Counted from the stretch's first letter, positions 26,690-36,201 are shown. The stretch is DNA of 61,305 nucleotides from Pelobacter sp. (GCA_030824515.1 JAVBXN010000058.1:1-61305), one strand, 5' to 3'. A program made the numbers and translations. Notes: a model not told the origin generated them from the letters alone.

Positions 26690-28291
26690 ATGAAACTGGT
26701 TCATTTTGCGACTATGCTTCTCTTATCTATCGGTCTCTGGGCTTGCAGCCAGGGCAATGACAACACTGTATTGCTCGACGCAACCAACAAGCATCCGGCG
26801 CTCTGGGCAGTTGCCGCGACAGGCGGCTCACATCCGGCGGTCTATCTTGCCAAGCCGGATGGTTGCGCCGAGTGCCATGGCAATGACCTGCGGGGCGGCA
26901 TCACCAACATAAGCTGTTTCAGCGCAGCCCGCAGCGGCATCAACTGCCATCCCGCCGGCCCCTCCGGACATCCGGCCGGTTTTGCCGCCCCAGGCTTGCA
27001 TGGCGTCAACGCCAAATCCGCCGCAGTAGGCATGCTGGGCATGGCATTCTGCAAGAACTGTCACGGAGCCGACTACCGTGGCGCCGGTTCTGCTAACAGG
27101 GATTGTATCGGCTGCCACAAGCTTACAACACCGTCCACCAATGCGCCCCATTCTCCGGCACCCTGGAGGGGTGGCACTCGTACGCACGTAACCACCGATC
27201 CCAGCAATGCCGCTGCCTGCGCAACCTGCCACAGCGGGGGTGCAAACTCCACGATCATACCGACGACACCGGCTCCGGCCGGAACTCCGCCGGACTGTTT
27301 CAACAACACCCTCTGCCACGGCGTCGTCGGACACCCTGCACAGTGGGCTCTAGCAGCAAACCACGGCGCCAGTGCCAAGACCAGTCTGGGCGGTTGCCAA
27401 TCCTGCCACGCCACGCCGGCAAGCGGAGTAAATCCCAGGTTCAACGTAGCCAAGACCAACCTGGCAAACGGCTGCGAGAACTGCCACCAAGCAAATACAG
27501 CGCATCCTACGCCGTGGCTCACCGGACGGGTCGGCACTCCCGGCAACATTGCCAACACAACCAGTCATGCCACGGCCGGAAGCCTGGGTACCGCCTGCGC
27601 TCTCTGCCACGGGGCCGCACTGAACGGTCCGGCAGGAGGCGGCACCGCTCCCTCGTGCATGTCCGCGACCGCTATCTCCGGAATTTCCTGCCATGCCACA
27701 AGTCCGGCCGCAAATCCGACCGGATGCTCATCGTGCCACGGCAATCCGCCTAATGGAGCAACCTCACCAAACAGGGCTTTTGCCCATACCGCCCACACCT
27801 TCTCCAATGTTGCCTGCGCCGCCTGCCACAACAACCTGGGATTCGGATCAACCGCCCATGCAGACGGAACCGTTAATGTGGCTTTGTCGCCGAACTACCA
27901 GGCAAAAACCGGTGGCGCGCCATCCTATTCCGTCGCAGGCCAATGCGCAAATGTCAGCTGCCACGGAGGACTGCCGACGCCGCAGTGGACTACAGGCGCA
28001 ACAATAGATGTGAATACAAGCTGTAATTTCTGCCATTCCTTGAGAACAACTTCCGACCAGTACAACAGCTATAACTCAGGTCAACACGACAGACATGTTA
28101 ATGCTGGAGTAGTCTGCACCGAATGTCACGACACAACTAAACTGGCAACCAACCATTTCACCAGGCTTGATACCCAGACCATGGAAGGGCCGGCATCAGC
28201 AACCATCGGTGGTGGAAATACCAGTATCACATTTTACGTATCTGGAAATTGTACGGCAACCTGCCACAGTCCTGAAGTAAAAATCTGGTGA
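26690..28291 (+). CDS. Lipoprotein cytochrome with eleven CXXCH and several odd-spaced haem motifs
   Basis: 533 residues with lipobox LWAC near residue 19. Eleven standard CXXCH sites are seen (CAECH, CKNCH, CIGCH, CATCH, CQSCH, CENCH, CALCH, CSSCH, CAACH, CNFCH, CTECH). There are also CTATCH (CX3CH), CANVSCH (CX4CH), CFNNTLCH (CX5CH) and two long forms ending SGINCH and SGISCH (CX9CH, CX10CH). Many Gly/Pro/Asn/Ala between motifs, as in Geobacter extracellular cytochromes. It starts 16 bp after the five-haem gene. Probably the outer or surface electron carrier of the conduit. Whether all motifs bind haem is unknown. Confidence 0.85.
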   Translation: MKLVHFATMLLLSIGLWACSQGNDNTVLLDATNKHPALWAVAATGGSHPAVYLAKPDGCAECHGNDLRGGITNISCFSAARSGINCHPAGPSGHPAGFAAPGLHGVNAKSAAVGMLGMAFCKNCHGADYRGAGSANRDCIGCHKLTTPSTNAPHSPAPWRGGTRTHVTTDPSNAAACATCHSGGANSTIIPTTPAPAGTPPDCFNNTLCHGVVGHPAQWALAANHGASAKTSLGGCQSCHATPASGVNPRFNVAKTNLANGCENCHQANTAHPTPWLTGRVGTPGNIANTTSHATAGSLGTACALCHGAALNGPAGGGTAPSCMSATAISGISCHATSPAANPTGCSSCHGNPPNGATSPNRAFAHTAHTFSNVACAACHNNLGFGSTAHADGTVNVALSPNYQAKTGGAPSYSVAGQCANVSCHGGLPTPQWTTGATIDVNTSCNFCHSLRTTSDQYNSYNSGQHDRHVNAGVVCTECHDTTKLATNHFTRLDTQTMEGPASATIGGGNTSITFYVSGNCTATCHSPEVKIW

Positions 28292-28324
28292 TTTAGTGCA
28301 ACAGTCGGGTTCTAATATTAGTTG

Positions 28325-28353
28325 TTGACAGAATAGGTTTGGATATGAATAAT
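28325..28353 (+). promoter_or_regulatory. Promoter of the riboswitch-controlled cytochrome operon
   Basis: Perfect -35 TTGACA (28325-28330), 17-bp spacer, AATAAT (28348-28353, five of six -10 bases). Start of transcription would be near 28360, at the riboswitch 5' end. Confidence 0.6.
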
Positions 28354-28359
28354 AAAGCA

Positions 28360-28490
28360 GGATTCTAAAATAGCGATACACGATAATACTAAACCATTCG
28401 TGAGAATGGGACGGAAAGCCTAAAGGGTCTCATAGCAGACAGCCGGGTTGCCGAAATATCCGAACGATATTAGGCAACCCGTTTTTTGTT
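28360..28490 (+). ncRNA. GEMM-I cyclic-dinucleotide riboswitch with A at the ligand-selecting base
   Basis: AAACC at 28391-28395, hairpin CCATTC-GTGA-GAATGG (28394-28409, GNRA loop), GGACGGAAAGCC (28409-28420), a second hairpin GTCT-CATAGC-AGAC and AGCCGGGTTGCCG (28441-28453) follow the GEMM-I plan. Aligned on AAACC, the ligand-contact base that is G in c-di-GMP-binding members (G20 of Vc2) is A (28388). The adjacent pair G21-C46/C22-G45 is replaced by C-G and T-G (28389-28390 with 28413-28414), a covariation that supports the fold. An A at this base is the mark of cyclic AMP-GMP-selective GEMM-Ib. A terminator overlaps the 3' strand, so ligand binding would permit read-through. Confidence 0.88.
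28444..28487 (+). terminator. Riboswitch expression-platform terminator
   Basis: CGGGTTGCC (28444-28452) and GGCAACCCG (28473-28481) pair perfectly, extended inward by AATATC/GATATT, followed by T6. The left arm overlaps the closing segment of the GEMM fold, so the two structures are mutually exclusive. Confidence 0.88.
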
Positions 28491-28505
28491 TGGAGGAAGA
28501 CCCCT

Positions 28506-30140
28506 ATGCACCTTTGCAACAAGACCGTCTGCATCATTGGCCTGGCAGCGTTCATTCTTATGGGAACAATTTCGGCTTCAAAAGATGCCCTGGGCGCTGT
28601 CGCACCGCTGGTCAGCTCACTTCCAGCCGTAACCGACGGTGTCAGTACCCCGGTCAGGCTTGCTACCGACTCGTCCGGCAATATCTACGTCACCGACCCT
28701 CGCGGCGGCGGAATCCTCAAGTACGATGGCGCCGGGAATCTGCTGCAGACGATTTCCACCATTAAAAATGTTTTTGGAATAGCCCTCGCCAAGAATGGTG
28801 ACCTGCTTGTAAGTCAGGGGGCTTCCGTGGCAGTAATAAACAAGACCACCGGCGCGTTGCTGTCACAGTTCGGAACCTTTACCGGTTCCAACGGCATTGC
28901 CGTTGACAGCATAGGCAATATCTATGTTACCGACAGCCTGAACAGCTGTGTCCAGGTTTTCAACTCCGCCTATGCCCCGGTCAGCACCGGCGTGGCCGCG
29001 GCCGGCAAGCCCGCCAACAGCTTTGGTTCCGTCGGCAGGGCAATCGGCCAGTTCGTACGGCCAACCGGCATCAGCTACGAAAAGCTCTCCAATCAACTGG
29101 CAATTGTCGATACTCTAGCAGGCCAGGTCCAGTTTTACTCAACCACCGGAATATACCAGTCCAGCATCGGCTCCTTTGGATCCGGCCCGCTCAAATTCAC
29201 CGCCCCCCAAGGTGTCGCCTTCGAATATACCAAGGATGACAAAGCCCTAAACCGCATCTACATAGCCGATTCCTTCCAAAGCACCGTCCAGGTGATTGAT
29301 GCCGCCAGCGGAGCTTTTTTGAGTTATATCGGCAGCTATGGAGTTGCCGACGGAGAACTAGTCAACCCCGGAGACCTTCTCTACGACCGCTTTGACCAGC
29401 TCAACAACCGTCTTTTCGTGGCCAACGGCACGGGAGCACTTTCGCTGTACAGTATCGACATGATCACCGGATTCTGCGGATCAGCCAACAACGGAATTTT
29501 CACCGTTGCCCCCACAACCAATCTTTGCAGAAACGGCAGCGTGACAAACTTCAGCGGCAGCGGCCCCTGGAACTGGAGTTGCGCCGGTCTGAACGGCGGC
29601 GCTACGGCAACCTGTTCCGCATCTTCTCCGATGTATCTTGCCACCGTCAACATCCTCTCCAGCAACGGCGGCAGCGGCAGCGTAACCAGTAACCCCGGTG
29701 GAATAAACTGCCTCGGCGGCGCCTGCAGCGCCAGCTTTGCCGCCGGCAGCAGCGTTACCCTGATGGCTCGCGCAAATACCGGTTCAACTTTTGCCGGATG
29801 GTCAGGAGCCTGCGCCAGCGCCGGAACCGGAGACTGCACCGTCAGCATGACAGCTGCCCGCAACGCCACCGCCACCTTCGGCCTGATTCCCAAAGCCAGG
29901 GTCAATGCTACCCCGTTCGGAACAATTGCCTCGGCTTATGCAGCAATAAATAACAGTGGTATAATCGAAGCTCAAGCCATCACCTTCATTGAGAACCTGA
30001 TCCTGAATAACGGAAGTACCGTCACCATGCAGGGCGGATACGATCCAGCATTCAGCGCACGCACAGGATACACCGTGCTTGACGGAACCCTGACAATCGG
30101 TTCCGGAAGCCTGGTCGTTGACCAACTGGTCATACAGTAG
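28506..30140 (+). CDS. Secreted NHL beta-propeller protein with shared three-part tail
   Basis: 544 residues. N-terminal hydrophobic export signal, then NHL repeats (DSSGNIYVTDPRGGGILKYD; DSIGNIYVTDSLNSCVQVF; NRIYIADSFQSTVQV) over ~45-310. The tail has three parts: a Cys-rich block (FCGSANNGIFTVAPTTNLC...GSGPWNWSC), a bacterial repeat (GSGSVTSNPGG...FAGWSGACASAGTGDCTVSM) and a terminal ~80-residue module ending LTIGSGSLVVDQLVIQ. It lies 15 bp after the riboswitch terminator, is the first gene of the operon, and precedes the giant cytochromes. A GGAGGAAGA site precedes the ATG. Probably an extracellular scaffold. Confidence 0.8.
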   Translation: MHLCNKTVCIIGLAAFILMGTISASKDALGAVAPLVSSLPAVTDGVSTPVRLATDSSGNIYVTDPRGGGILKYDGAGNLLQTISTIKNVFGIALAKNGDLLVSQGASVAVINKTTGALLSQFGTFTGSNGIAVDSIGNIYVTDSLNSCVQVFNSAYAPVSTGVAAAGKPANSFGSVGRAIGQFVRPTGISYEKLSNQLAIVDTLAGQVQFYSTTGIYQSSIGSFGSGPLKFTAPQGVAFEYTKDDKALNRIYIADSFQSTVQVIDAASGAFLSYIGSYGVADGELVNPGDLLYDRFDQLNNRLFVANGTGALSLYSIDMITGFCGSANNGIFTVAPTTNLCRNGSVTNFSGSGPWNWSCAGLNGGATATCSASSPMYLATVNILSSNGGSGSVTSNPGGINCLGGACSASFAAGSSVTLMARANTGSTFAGWSGACASAGTGDCTVSMTAARNATATFGLIPKARVNATPFGTIASAYAAINNSGIIEAQAITFIENLILNNGSTVTMQGGYDPAFSARTGYTVLDGTLTIGSGSLVVDQLVIQ

Positions 30141-30239
30141 GCCGGGGACAAGACATGCCGTATGAAAAAGCCCGGCATAATGATTATCTGCAAACACGCT
30201 GGAGTTGTGACTTTCGCTTTTCCTGTTCAGGAGTCAGCT

Positions 30240-33200
30240 ATGAATAGATTGATAACGGTAGCCCTGTCTTTGGCGTTATATGTCCTGATGACACCATTTG
30301 GAGCCGAAGCGGTAGATGCACCGCACTTCGGCGCCGCTTCCGGCTATACCTGCGCCACATGCCACACGGTTCAGATGACGCTCGGCAGCACCGGCTACAA
30401 CAATATCTGCCTGGACTGCCACCGCCCCGGCGATCCGGCCGCGGGGAAAAAGCCGTTCTCAATCGCGGATACATCCAATCCCTTTAAAAATCACTCCACA
30501 ACCGGAATTTCAAAATTTTATCAGACCTCGCACCGCTGGGACGGCAAGGAAACCGTCCCGGCCGCCGGTGCCCAGCCGCCGGTGCAGGCGGCCCTGACCA
30601 GCGCCAACCTGCGCGGGCGGACCGGAAACTCACTGGCCTGTGTCCGCTGTCATGACCAGCATTTAAATACCAACGGAAAGTTTCTCAGGGTCGCCAACAA
30701 TCAGGACCAGCTCTGCCTGGACTGTCACCGTTCACGCAATGTTACATCCCACATCAAGGGCAGCCATCCGGTCAACATCAACTACAACAGCGCAACCGGA
30801 TCGCTGAACAAACCACCTCTGAACGCCAACCCCGCAAACCCGACATCGGACCTTAACGCCAGCCTGACCGCCTCGGGCGGCAAGCTGCTCTGCTCCACCT
30901 GCCATGGCGTCCACTACACCGATTCGCGCAGCAGCACGATTGACGGCAGCGTCAACTTTACAACACTCAGCAGCGGCGACGGATTCCTGCTGCGCACCGA
31001 CTCGCGCGGGGCCAAGGTGGCCGGCGGCTCGCCGGATAAACTGAACATCTGCACCAACTGCCATGCCGGCAAGAAAAGCCACAACCTCCAGGGTCAGGAC
31101 ATACAGTGCGTGGACTGCCACGGCGCCCACGTGGAGTATGACCCCAAAGACCCTACCGCCAGCAAGGGAACCAACGTATTCCTGATCCGCAGAAACGTAA
31201 TCAACAAAACCACCGGGCAACCGGCCCAAATATTCTTCCGTTATACCGGCAGCAAACGCGAGTACAGCAATGTCCAAGGCACCGGTGTTTGCCAGGGGTG
31301 TCATGCTGTGCCGGCGGCCGGCACCTTTAACGCGCCTCCCGAACATGCCAGTAGCGATCCAAAGGTCTGCAACAGCTGCCATTTCCATAACAGTCCCAAC
31401 GGCTCCTTTTCCGGAGCCTGCACAGCCTGTCATGGCTATCCGCCAACCACCGCAACCATTGGCGGGCCCTCCGGACTGGCCACGCCGGCCACCGGCGCAA
31501 CAGCTGCCAATCCTGGAGCGCACTCGGCCCATGCCAAAGGGCGCCTGATGGCCTGCAATACCTGCCACAACGGATATTCGGTTAAAACAATGCCCAGCAA
31601 CAGCATCGACATCGGTTTTTCAATCAATGGCACCAACTTTCCCGGTTTCGGAGGCAGCGTTACCGGAGGCACCTATATCAACTCGAATCAGCTCGCAGCT
31701 CCGTACGTCTTCTCCGGGAATGTCAGTGTAACCGGCACCAACCAGACCTGCGCAAACATCTACTGTCACGGTTCCACCCTGACCGGCGGATCAAACACAG
31801 CTCCGAACTGGACCGGAACCAACCAGGCGGCCTGCGGATCGTGCCACGGAGTCACACCGGCCACACCACCAACCAGCGGCGGTCACCTGCGACACGCCGG
31901 CAGCGGCGCCGGACGTCTTGCATTGGCTTGCTCGGCCTGTCATGGCTCGATCACCGACAATACCCATGTCAACGGGAACGTCAAATGGGATCTGAGCGCC
32001 CTGGGAACCGCCTCAAAATACAAGACTCCTAGCGGTGTCTATGCGCTGACCGGCAGCACCGGAACAATTGCACCGAGTGCCGCATATGGCCAGTGTTCCA
32101 ACACCTATTGCCATAGTAATGTCCAGGGAAGCAGCGGTTCGGGAGCACCAACCGTGTACGGCCAGCCGGTCTGGGGTGGTGCGGCACTTACCTGCGCCGG
32201 TTGCCATGTCAATATGGCCACCGACGTGACCGGAACCGGCAGCCACAGAATCCACACCCTTGCAACCGGCGCCAACCTTGATTGCGTCAAATGCCATCTT
32301 GGCTACACCAAAACCACTTCAGCCGCTACGACACACGTCAACGGCCTGATTGAACTGGGCGCGGCCGGCCTGACCTACTCACAGGGGAGCGGCGCGGCCC
32401 ATCCGGCATCCAACGGCTACGGCACCTGCTCGGCATCGGCCTGCCATGGTTCCGCCACCGTCACCTGGGGCGGCACGCTCTGGTCCACCACCGACCAGTG
32501 CGGCAAATGCCACAGCAGCAGCACCGCCGGAGCGGTCACAGCCGCCACCCCCTTCTACGGCACCTCTTTCCCGGTCAAGGTAACCGCCAACACCGATCCG
32601 AAAGTCGGGGCCCACACCGCGCACATCGCCAGCACGGACAGCATCTCGGCAACAATGGTCTGCAGCGCCTGCCACGGCACAGTCACCCTGAACAACGCCA
32701 CCCACATGGCCGGTTCCACCAGTTTTGTCTGGAGCACGCTGGCTACCAGAAACGGCACACTGACCCCAGCCTACAATGCCACCACCCGTGTCTGCAGCAA
32801 CGTCTACTGTCACGGCGCTTCCATGCCCGGCGGTGACACCAGCGGCAGCAACAGGGCCCCGGCCTGGAATAGCGCCACCTATCTGCCGGCCACATTAAGT
32901 TCGGCCGCCTGCGGCACCTGCCACGGCTTCCCGCCGCCGGCATCCTCCGGACATCCGGCGGTCAGTATTCCTGCAGGTTTCCCAGCCACCGCGTCACTCG
33001 GAACAACCTGCAGCTGCCACTCCAACATCAATCCGGCCGGCAACAGCTATGCCACGATCTTTATCAACAAGGCGCTGCATATCAACGGCACGCTGGATGC
33101 CGTTGCCGGAGGCAGCTGCGATTCATGCCACGGTTATCCGCCGGCCAAGGCCGGATTCAAGGGGACCCACGGCAACTGGTCCAGCGCCAAGGTAGAAAAC

Positions 33201-33500
33201 TACCTGGGCGGCGGTGGCGCTCACACGATCCAGAATCATGTCAGCAAACTTGCCAAGCCGGGTGAAGGCTTTGCGAACTGCAGCAATTGCCACGCTGCCG
33301 CAGATCACCAGATGAGTCCGATAGCATTCAACCCGAGCGGGAATATAAAGGTTACGCTCAGCCGATCGTTGAGAACCGAAAACGGCAAGCAGGTCAGGTA
33401 TTCGTCCAACCGAAGGGATGGCGCCCTGCATCTTACCGGCACCTGCACCAACATCAGCTGCCACTACGGCGCAACGCCAAAGTGGGACCCCAGCCATTAA
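30240..33500 (+). CDS. Giant multihaem cytochrome, 20 CXXCH plus 5 CX4CH plus one CXCH
   Basis: 1086 residues from the ATG at 30240 (AGGAGTCAGCT before it; an upstream ATG at 30162 has no such site and would give an unusual N-terminus). Signal peptide ends ...PFGAEA. I count 20 CXXCH sites, from CATCH and CLDCH to CDSCH and CSNCH; 5 CX4CH sites (CANIYCH, CSNTYCH, CSASACH, CSNVYCH, CTNISCH); and one CSCH. CX4CH followed by CXXCH is the known Geobacter sulfurreducens repeat. The first half has c-type domains without CX4CH; the second half (from ~32187) is nearly the same as the next gene. Likely extracellular or surface conductive cytochrome. Confidence 0.88.
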   Translation: MNRLITVALSLALYVLMTPFGAEAVDAPHFGAASGYTCATCHTVQMTLGSTGYNNICLDCHRPGDPAAGKKPFSIADTSNPFKNHSTTGISKFYQTSHRWDGKETVPAAGAQPPVQAALTSANLRGRTGNSLACVRCHDQHLNTNGKFLRVANNQDQLCLDCHRSRNVTSHIKGSHPVNINYNSATGSLNKPPLNANPANPTSDLNASLTASGGKLLCSTCHGVHYTDSRSSTIDGSVNFTTLSSGDGFLLRTDSRGAKVAGGSPDKLNICTNCHAGKKSHNLQGQDIQCVDCHGAHVEYDPKDPTASKGTNVFLIRRNVINKTTGQPAQIFFRYTGSKREYSNVQGTGVCQGCHAVPAAGTFNAPPEHASSDPKVCNSCHFHNSPNGSFSGACTACHGYPPTTATIGGPSGLATPATGATAANPGAHSAHAKGRLMACNTCHNGYSVKTMPSNSIDIGFSINGTNFPGFGGSVTGGTYINSNQLAAPYVFSGNVSVTGTNQTCANIYCHGSTLTGGSNTAPNWTGTNQAACGSCHGVTPATPPTSGGHLRHAGSGAGRLALACSACHGSITDNTHVNGNVKWDLSALGTASKYKTPSGVYALTGSTGTIAPSAAYGQCSNTYCHSNVQGSSGSGAPTVYGQPVWGGAALTCAGCHVNMATDVTGTGSHRIHTLATGANLDCVKCHLGYTKTTSAATTHVNGLIELGAAGLTYSQGSGAAHPASNGYGTCSASACHGSATVTWGGTLWSTTDQCGKCHSSSTAGAVTAATPFYGTSFPVKVTANTDPKVGAHTAHIASTDSISATMVCSACHGTVTLNNATHMAGSTSFVWSTLATRNGTLTPAYNATTRVCSNVYCHGASMPGGDTSGSNRAPAWNSATYLPATLSSAACGTCHGFPPPASSGHPAVSIPAGFPATASLGTTCSCHSNINPAGNSYATIFINKALHINGTLDAVAGGSCDSCHGYPPAKAGFKGTHGNWSSAKVENYLGGGGAHTIQNHVSKLAKPGEGFANCSNCHAAADHQMSPIAFNPSGNIKVTLSRSLRTENGKQVRYSSNRRDGALHLTGTCTNISCHYGATPKWDPSH
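32187..33497 (+). repeat. Duplicated cytochrome block, copy 1
   Basis: Encodes ...CAGCHVNMATDVTGTG through YGATPKWDP at the end of the first giant cytochrome. It is collinear with 34797-36109 at a nearly constant offset of about 2.61 kb, with long identical DNA runs. A suspected product of duplication or gene conversion. Confidence 0.75.
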
Positions 33501-33568
33501 CAAGCCGATCAGGCCGTTTACCAGCTATATAAACAAGATTTCGCAACACAGGGAAAAAGGAGTCGAAT

Positions 33569-36112
33569 ATGAAAAGAGCGCTCACCGCCGGGATGTTTTC
33601 AAGCATGATGGCAATTTTTACACTGATGGTTTTTGCACTCACAGCAGGCCCGGTACAAGCGGCCAGTGTGCTCAACTCGTGCACAACCTACTGCCACGGC
33701 ATGCCGCCGCGGGATGCGGCCCGGAAGGCCAACCCGCACTTCGACTCCCGCTCCAGCGCCTTCCTGGGCAACCATGCCAAGCATCTCCCGCCAGCTCCGA
33801 CCGTGGCCAACTGCAACGTCTGCCACACTCCGGTTGCCGCCACCAACTTCGGACATCAGAATAATGTCATCAACATGGCCAACAGCCTGAAGAGTTACTC
33901 TTCCGCCACGCTGCGAGCCAAGTATGACAAAGGGATCTTCTTCAACCAGACTTCGGTCCCTAATCTGACCAACGCCCGCTGTTCCAATACCAGCTGTCAC
34001 TTTGAAAAACAGACTCCGCTCTGGGGTTCAGCCGCCTATGTCGCTCCGGCCGATTGCGCAGCCTGCCATGGAGCACCACCTGCCGGAACAACCGCTGCCC
34101 CCGCCGGCGGACTGGCCGGCAGCCATGCCCGACACAATCTGTATTTCCCCGGCACGACCAACTGCCAGAAATGCCATGCTGATCACGTCACCTTCACCCA
34201 TGCCACCAGCGCCGGGCGTGCATTGAAGGTTCAAGGTTTCCTGCGTGATCCGCTCAATACACTGGAAGCGTCAGGCACCTACACCGGCGCGGCCACAAAC
34301 TACCTCCCCAGCAAGAGCGGCAGCCAGGTTTTCGGCACCTGCAACAATCTCTATTGCCACAGCAGCGGCCAGTCCGCCACCGGCGCCGGAGCAGGCACCA
34401 CAGTGGCCACCCCCGCATGGGGTGGAGCTGCATTGAGCTGCGGTTCCTGCCACCAGAACATGGGACCGGCGGTCAATGCCGCCGCCACCGGCAAACATGC
34501 CAAGCATGCCCAGACGGCCGGTATTGCCTGTTCCGTCTGCCATGGCGCGAGCTACACCAGCACCTCGGTTCCGACCGGCGCCGGCACCACTCACGTTAAC
34601 AAGAGCATCAATCTGGCCTGGACCGGCCTGGCGGCGACACCGGCCACCACCTACACCAAAACAAATACCTTCGCTGCCGGCAGTGCGGCCTACGGCTCCT
34701 GTTCCAACACTTACTGCCACAGCACCGTGCAGAATGCCTCCACCGGCGCCAACACCACTGTAACCTACAGGACGGTCAGTTGGGCCGCTGCAACAACCCT
34801 TACCTGCGCCGGCTGCCATGTGGATATGTCCACCGACGTGACCGGAACCGGCAGCCACAGGATTCATACCCTTGCAACCGGCGCTAACCTTGATTGCGTC
34901 AGGTGCCATCTGGGCTACACTAAGACAACTACTACCGCGGCAACACATGCCAATAGACAGATCGAACTCGGCGCGGCCGGCATGACCTACTCACAGGGGA
35001 GCGGCGCGGCCCATCCGGCTGCCAACGGCTACGGCACCTGTTCGGCCTCGGCCTGCCATGGTTCCGCCACGGTCACCTGGGGCGGCACGCTCTGGTCCAC
35101 CACCGACCAGTGCGGCAAGTGCCACAGCAGCAGCACCGCCGGTGCGGTCACTACGGCCACACCATTCTATTCCACTGCTTTCCCGGTCAAGGTAACCGCC
35201 AATACCGATCCGAAAGTCGGAGCCCATACCGCGCACATCGCCAGCAGCGACAGCTTGTCGGCCGCGATGGTCTGCAGCGCCTGCCACGGCACGGTAGCAC
35301 TTAACTCGGCCACCCACATGGCCGGTTCCACCAGCTTTGCCTGGAGCACGCTGGCTACCAAGAACGGCGCCCTGACTCCTGCCTACAGCGCCACCACCGG
35401 CGCCTGCAGCAACGTCTACTGTCACGGAGCATCCATGCCCGGCGGCGACACCAGCGGAACCAACAAGGCACCGGTATGGAACAGCGCCACCTATCTGCCG
35501 GCCACATTAAGTTCGGCCGCCTGCGGCACCTGTCACGGTTTCCCGCCACCAGTATCGTCCGGACATCCGGCGGTCAGCATCCCGGCCGGCTTCCCGGCCA
35601 CCGCGTCACTCGGAACAACCTGCAGCTGCCACTCGAACATCAATCCGGCCGGCAACAGCTACGCCACGATCTTTGTCAACAAGGCTCTGCATATTAATGG
35701 TACGATGGAGATCATCTCCGGCGGAGCCTGCGACGCATGCCACGGCTACCCACCGGCCAGCGCCGGCTTCAAGGGGACCCTGGGCAACTGGTCCAGCGCC
35801 AGAGCTGAAAACTACCTGGGCGGCGGCGGTGCCCACACGATCCAGAATCACGTCAGCAAGTCGGCCAAGCCTGGCGAAGGTTTCTCGAACTGCACAAAGT
35901 GCCACGATTCCGCCGATCACCAGATGAGCCCGATCGTCTTCAACCCGAGCCAGAACATCAAAGTCAAGGTTAACCAGCGTTTCAGACTTGAAGCAGCCAA
36001 GCAGTTCAAATATACTTCAAACAGGCTGGACGCCGCAGCACACCAGACTGGGACCTGTTCCAACAACAGCTGCCATTACGGAGCAACTCCCAAGTGGGAT
36101 CCACTTCACTAA
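33569..36112 (+). CDS. Giant multihaem cytochrome, 12 CXXCH plus 7 CX4CH plus one CXCH
   Basis: 847 residues; AAAAAGGAG lies before the ATG. Signal peptide ends ...GPVQAA. The opening ASVLNSCTTYCHG and the segment to ~residue 155 match the next gene (36202); the last ~430 residues match the previous gene. So this gene is a mosaic of its two neighbours. Count: 12 CXXCH (CNVCH, CAACH, CQKCH ... CTKCH), 7 CX4CH (CTTYCH, CSNTSCH, CNNLYCH, CSNTYCH, CSASACH, CSNVYCH, CSNNSCH) and one CSCH. The gap to the previous gene is 68 bp on the same strand. Confidence 0.88.
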   Translation: MKRALTAGMFSSMMAIFTLMVFALTAGPVQAASVLNSCTTYCHGMPPRDAARKANPHFDSRSSAFLGNHAKHLPPAPTVANCNVCHTPVAATNFGHQNNVINMANSLKSYSSATLRAKYDKGIFFNQTSVPNLTNARCSNTSCHFEKQTPLWGSAAYVAPADCAACHGAPPAGTTAAPAGGLAGSHARHNLYFPGTTNCQKCHADHVTFTHATSAGRALKVQGFLRDPLNTLEASGTYTGAATNYLPSKSGSQVFGTCNNLYCHSSGQSATGAGAGTTVATPAWGGAALSCGSCHQNMGPAVNAAATGKHAKHAQTAGIACSVCHGASYTSTSVPTGAGTTHVNKSINLAWTGLAATPATTYTKTNTFAAGSAAYGSCSNTYCHSTVQNASTGANTTVTYRTVSWAAATTLTCAGCHVDMSTDVTGTGSHRIHTLATGANLDCVRCHLGYTKTTTTAATHANRQIELGAAGMTYSQGSGAAHPAANGYGTCSASACHGSATVTWGGTLWSTTDQCGKCHSSSTAGAVTTATPFYSTAFPVKVTANTDPKVGAHTAHIASSDSLSAAMVCSACHGTVALNSATHMAGSTSFAWSTLATKNGALTPAYSATTGACSNVYCHGASMPGGDTSGTNKAPVWNSATYLPATLSSAACGTCHGFPPPVSSGHPAVSIPAGFPATASLGTTCSCHSNINPAGNSYATIFVNKALHINGTMEIISGGACDACHGYPPASAGFKGTLGNWSSARAENYLGGGGAHTIQNHVSKSAKPGEGFSNCTKCHDSADHQMSPIVFNPSQNIKVKVNQRFRLEAAKQFKYTSNRLDAAAHQTGTCSNNSCHYGATPKWDPLH
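34797..36109 (+). repeat. Duplicated cytochrome block, copy 2
   Basis: Second copy of the block at 32187-33497, coding for the C-terminal ~430 residues of the second giant cytochrome. A third, more diverged relative covers part of 36960-37560 in the third cytochrome. Confidence 0.75.
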
Positions 36113-36122
36113 GCCATCGGAA

Positions 36123-36147
36123 CGAGGCGGGGGTTCCCCCCGCCTCG
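36123..36147 (+). other. Stable GC hairpin between the second and third giant cytochrome genes
   Basis: CGAGGCGGGGG (36123-36133) and CCCCCGCCTCG (36137-36147) pair perfectly around a 3-nt loop. No T-tract follows, so it is probably an mRNA stabilising or partial-attenuation structure rather than a terminator. Confidence 0.55.
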
Positions 36148-36201
36148 ACGGCTTGAAGTGGTAAAGATTTTAAGCGAGTAATCAGAGAGAAGGAGCTTGC
36201 C

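Noticed and set aside
30732..35425. Several long minus-strand frames opposite the giant cytochromes
   Set aside because: GC-rich, Gly/Ala-rich, without motifs or start signals; the plus-strand frames hold dense, conserved haem motifs.
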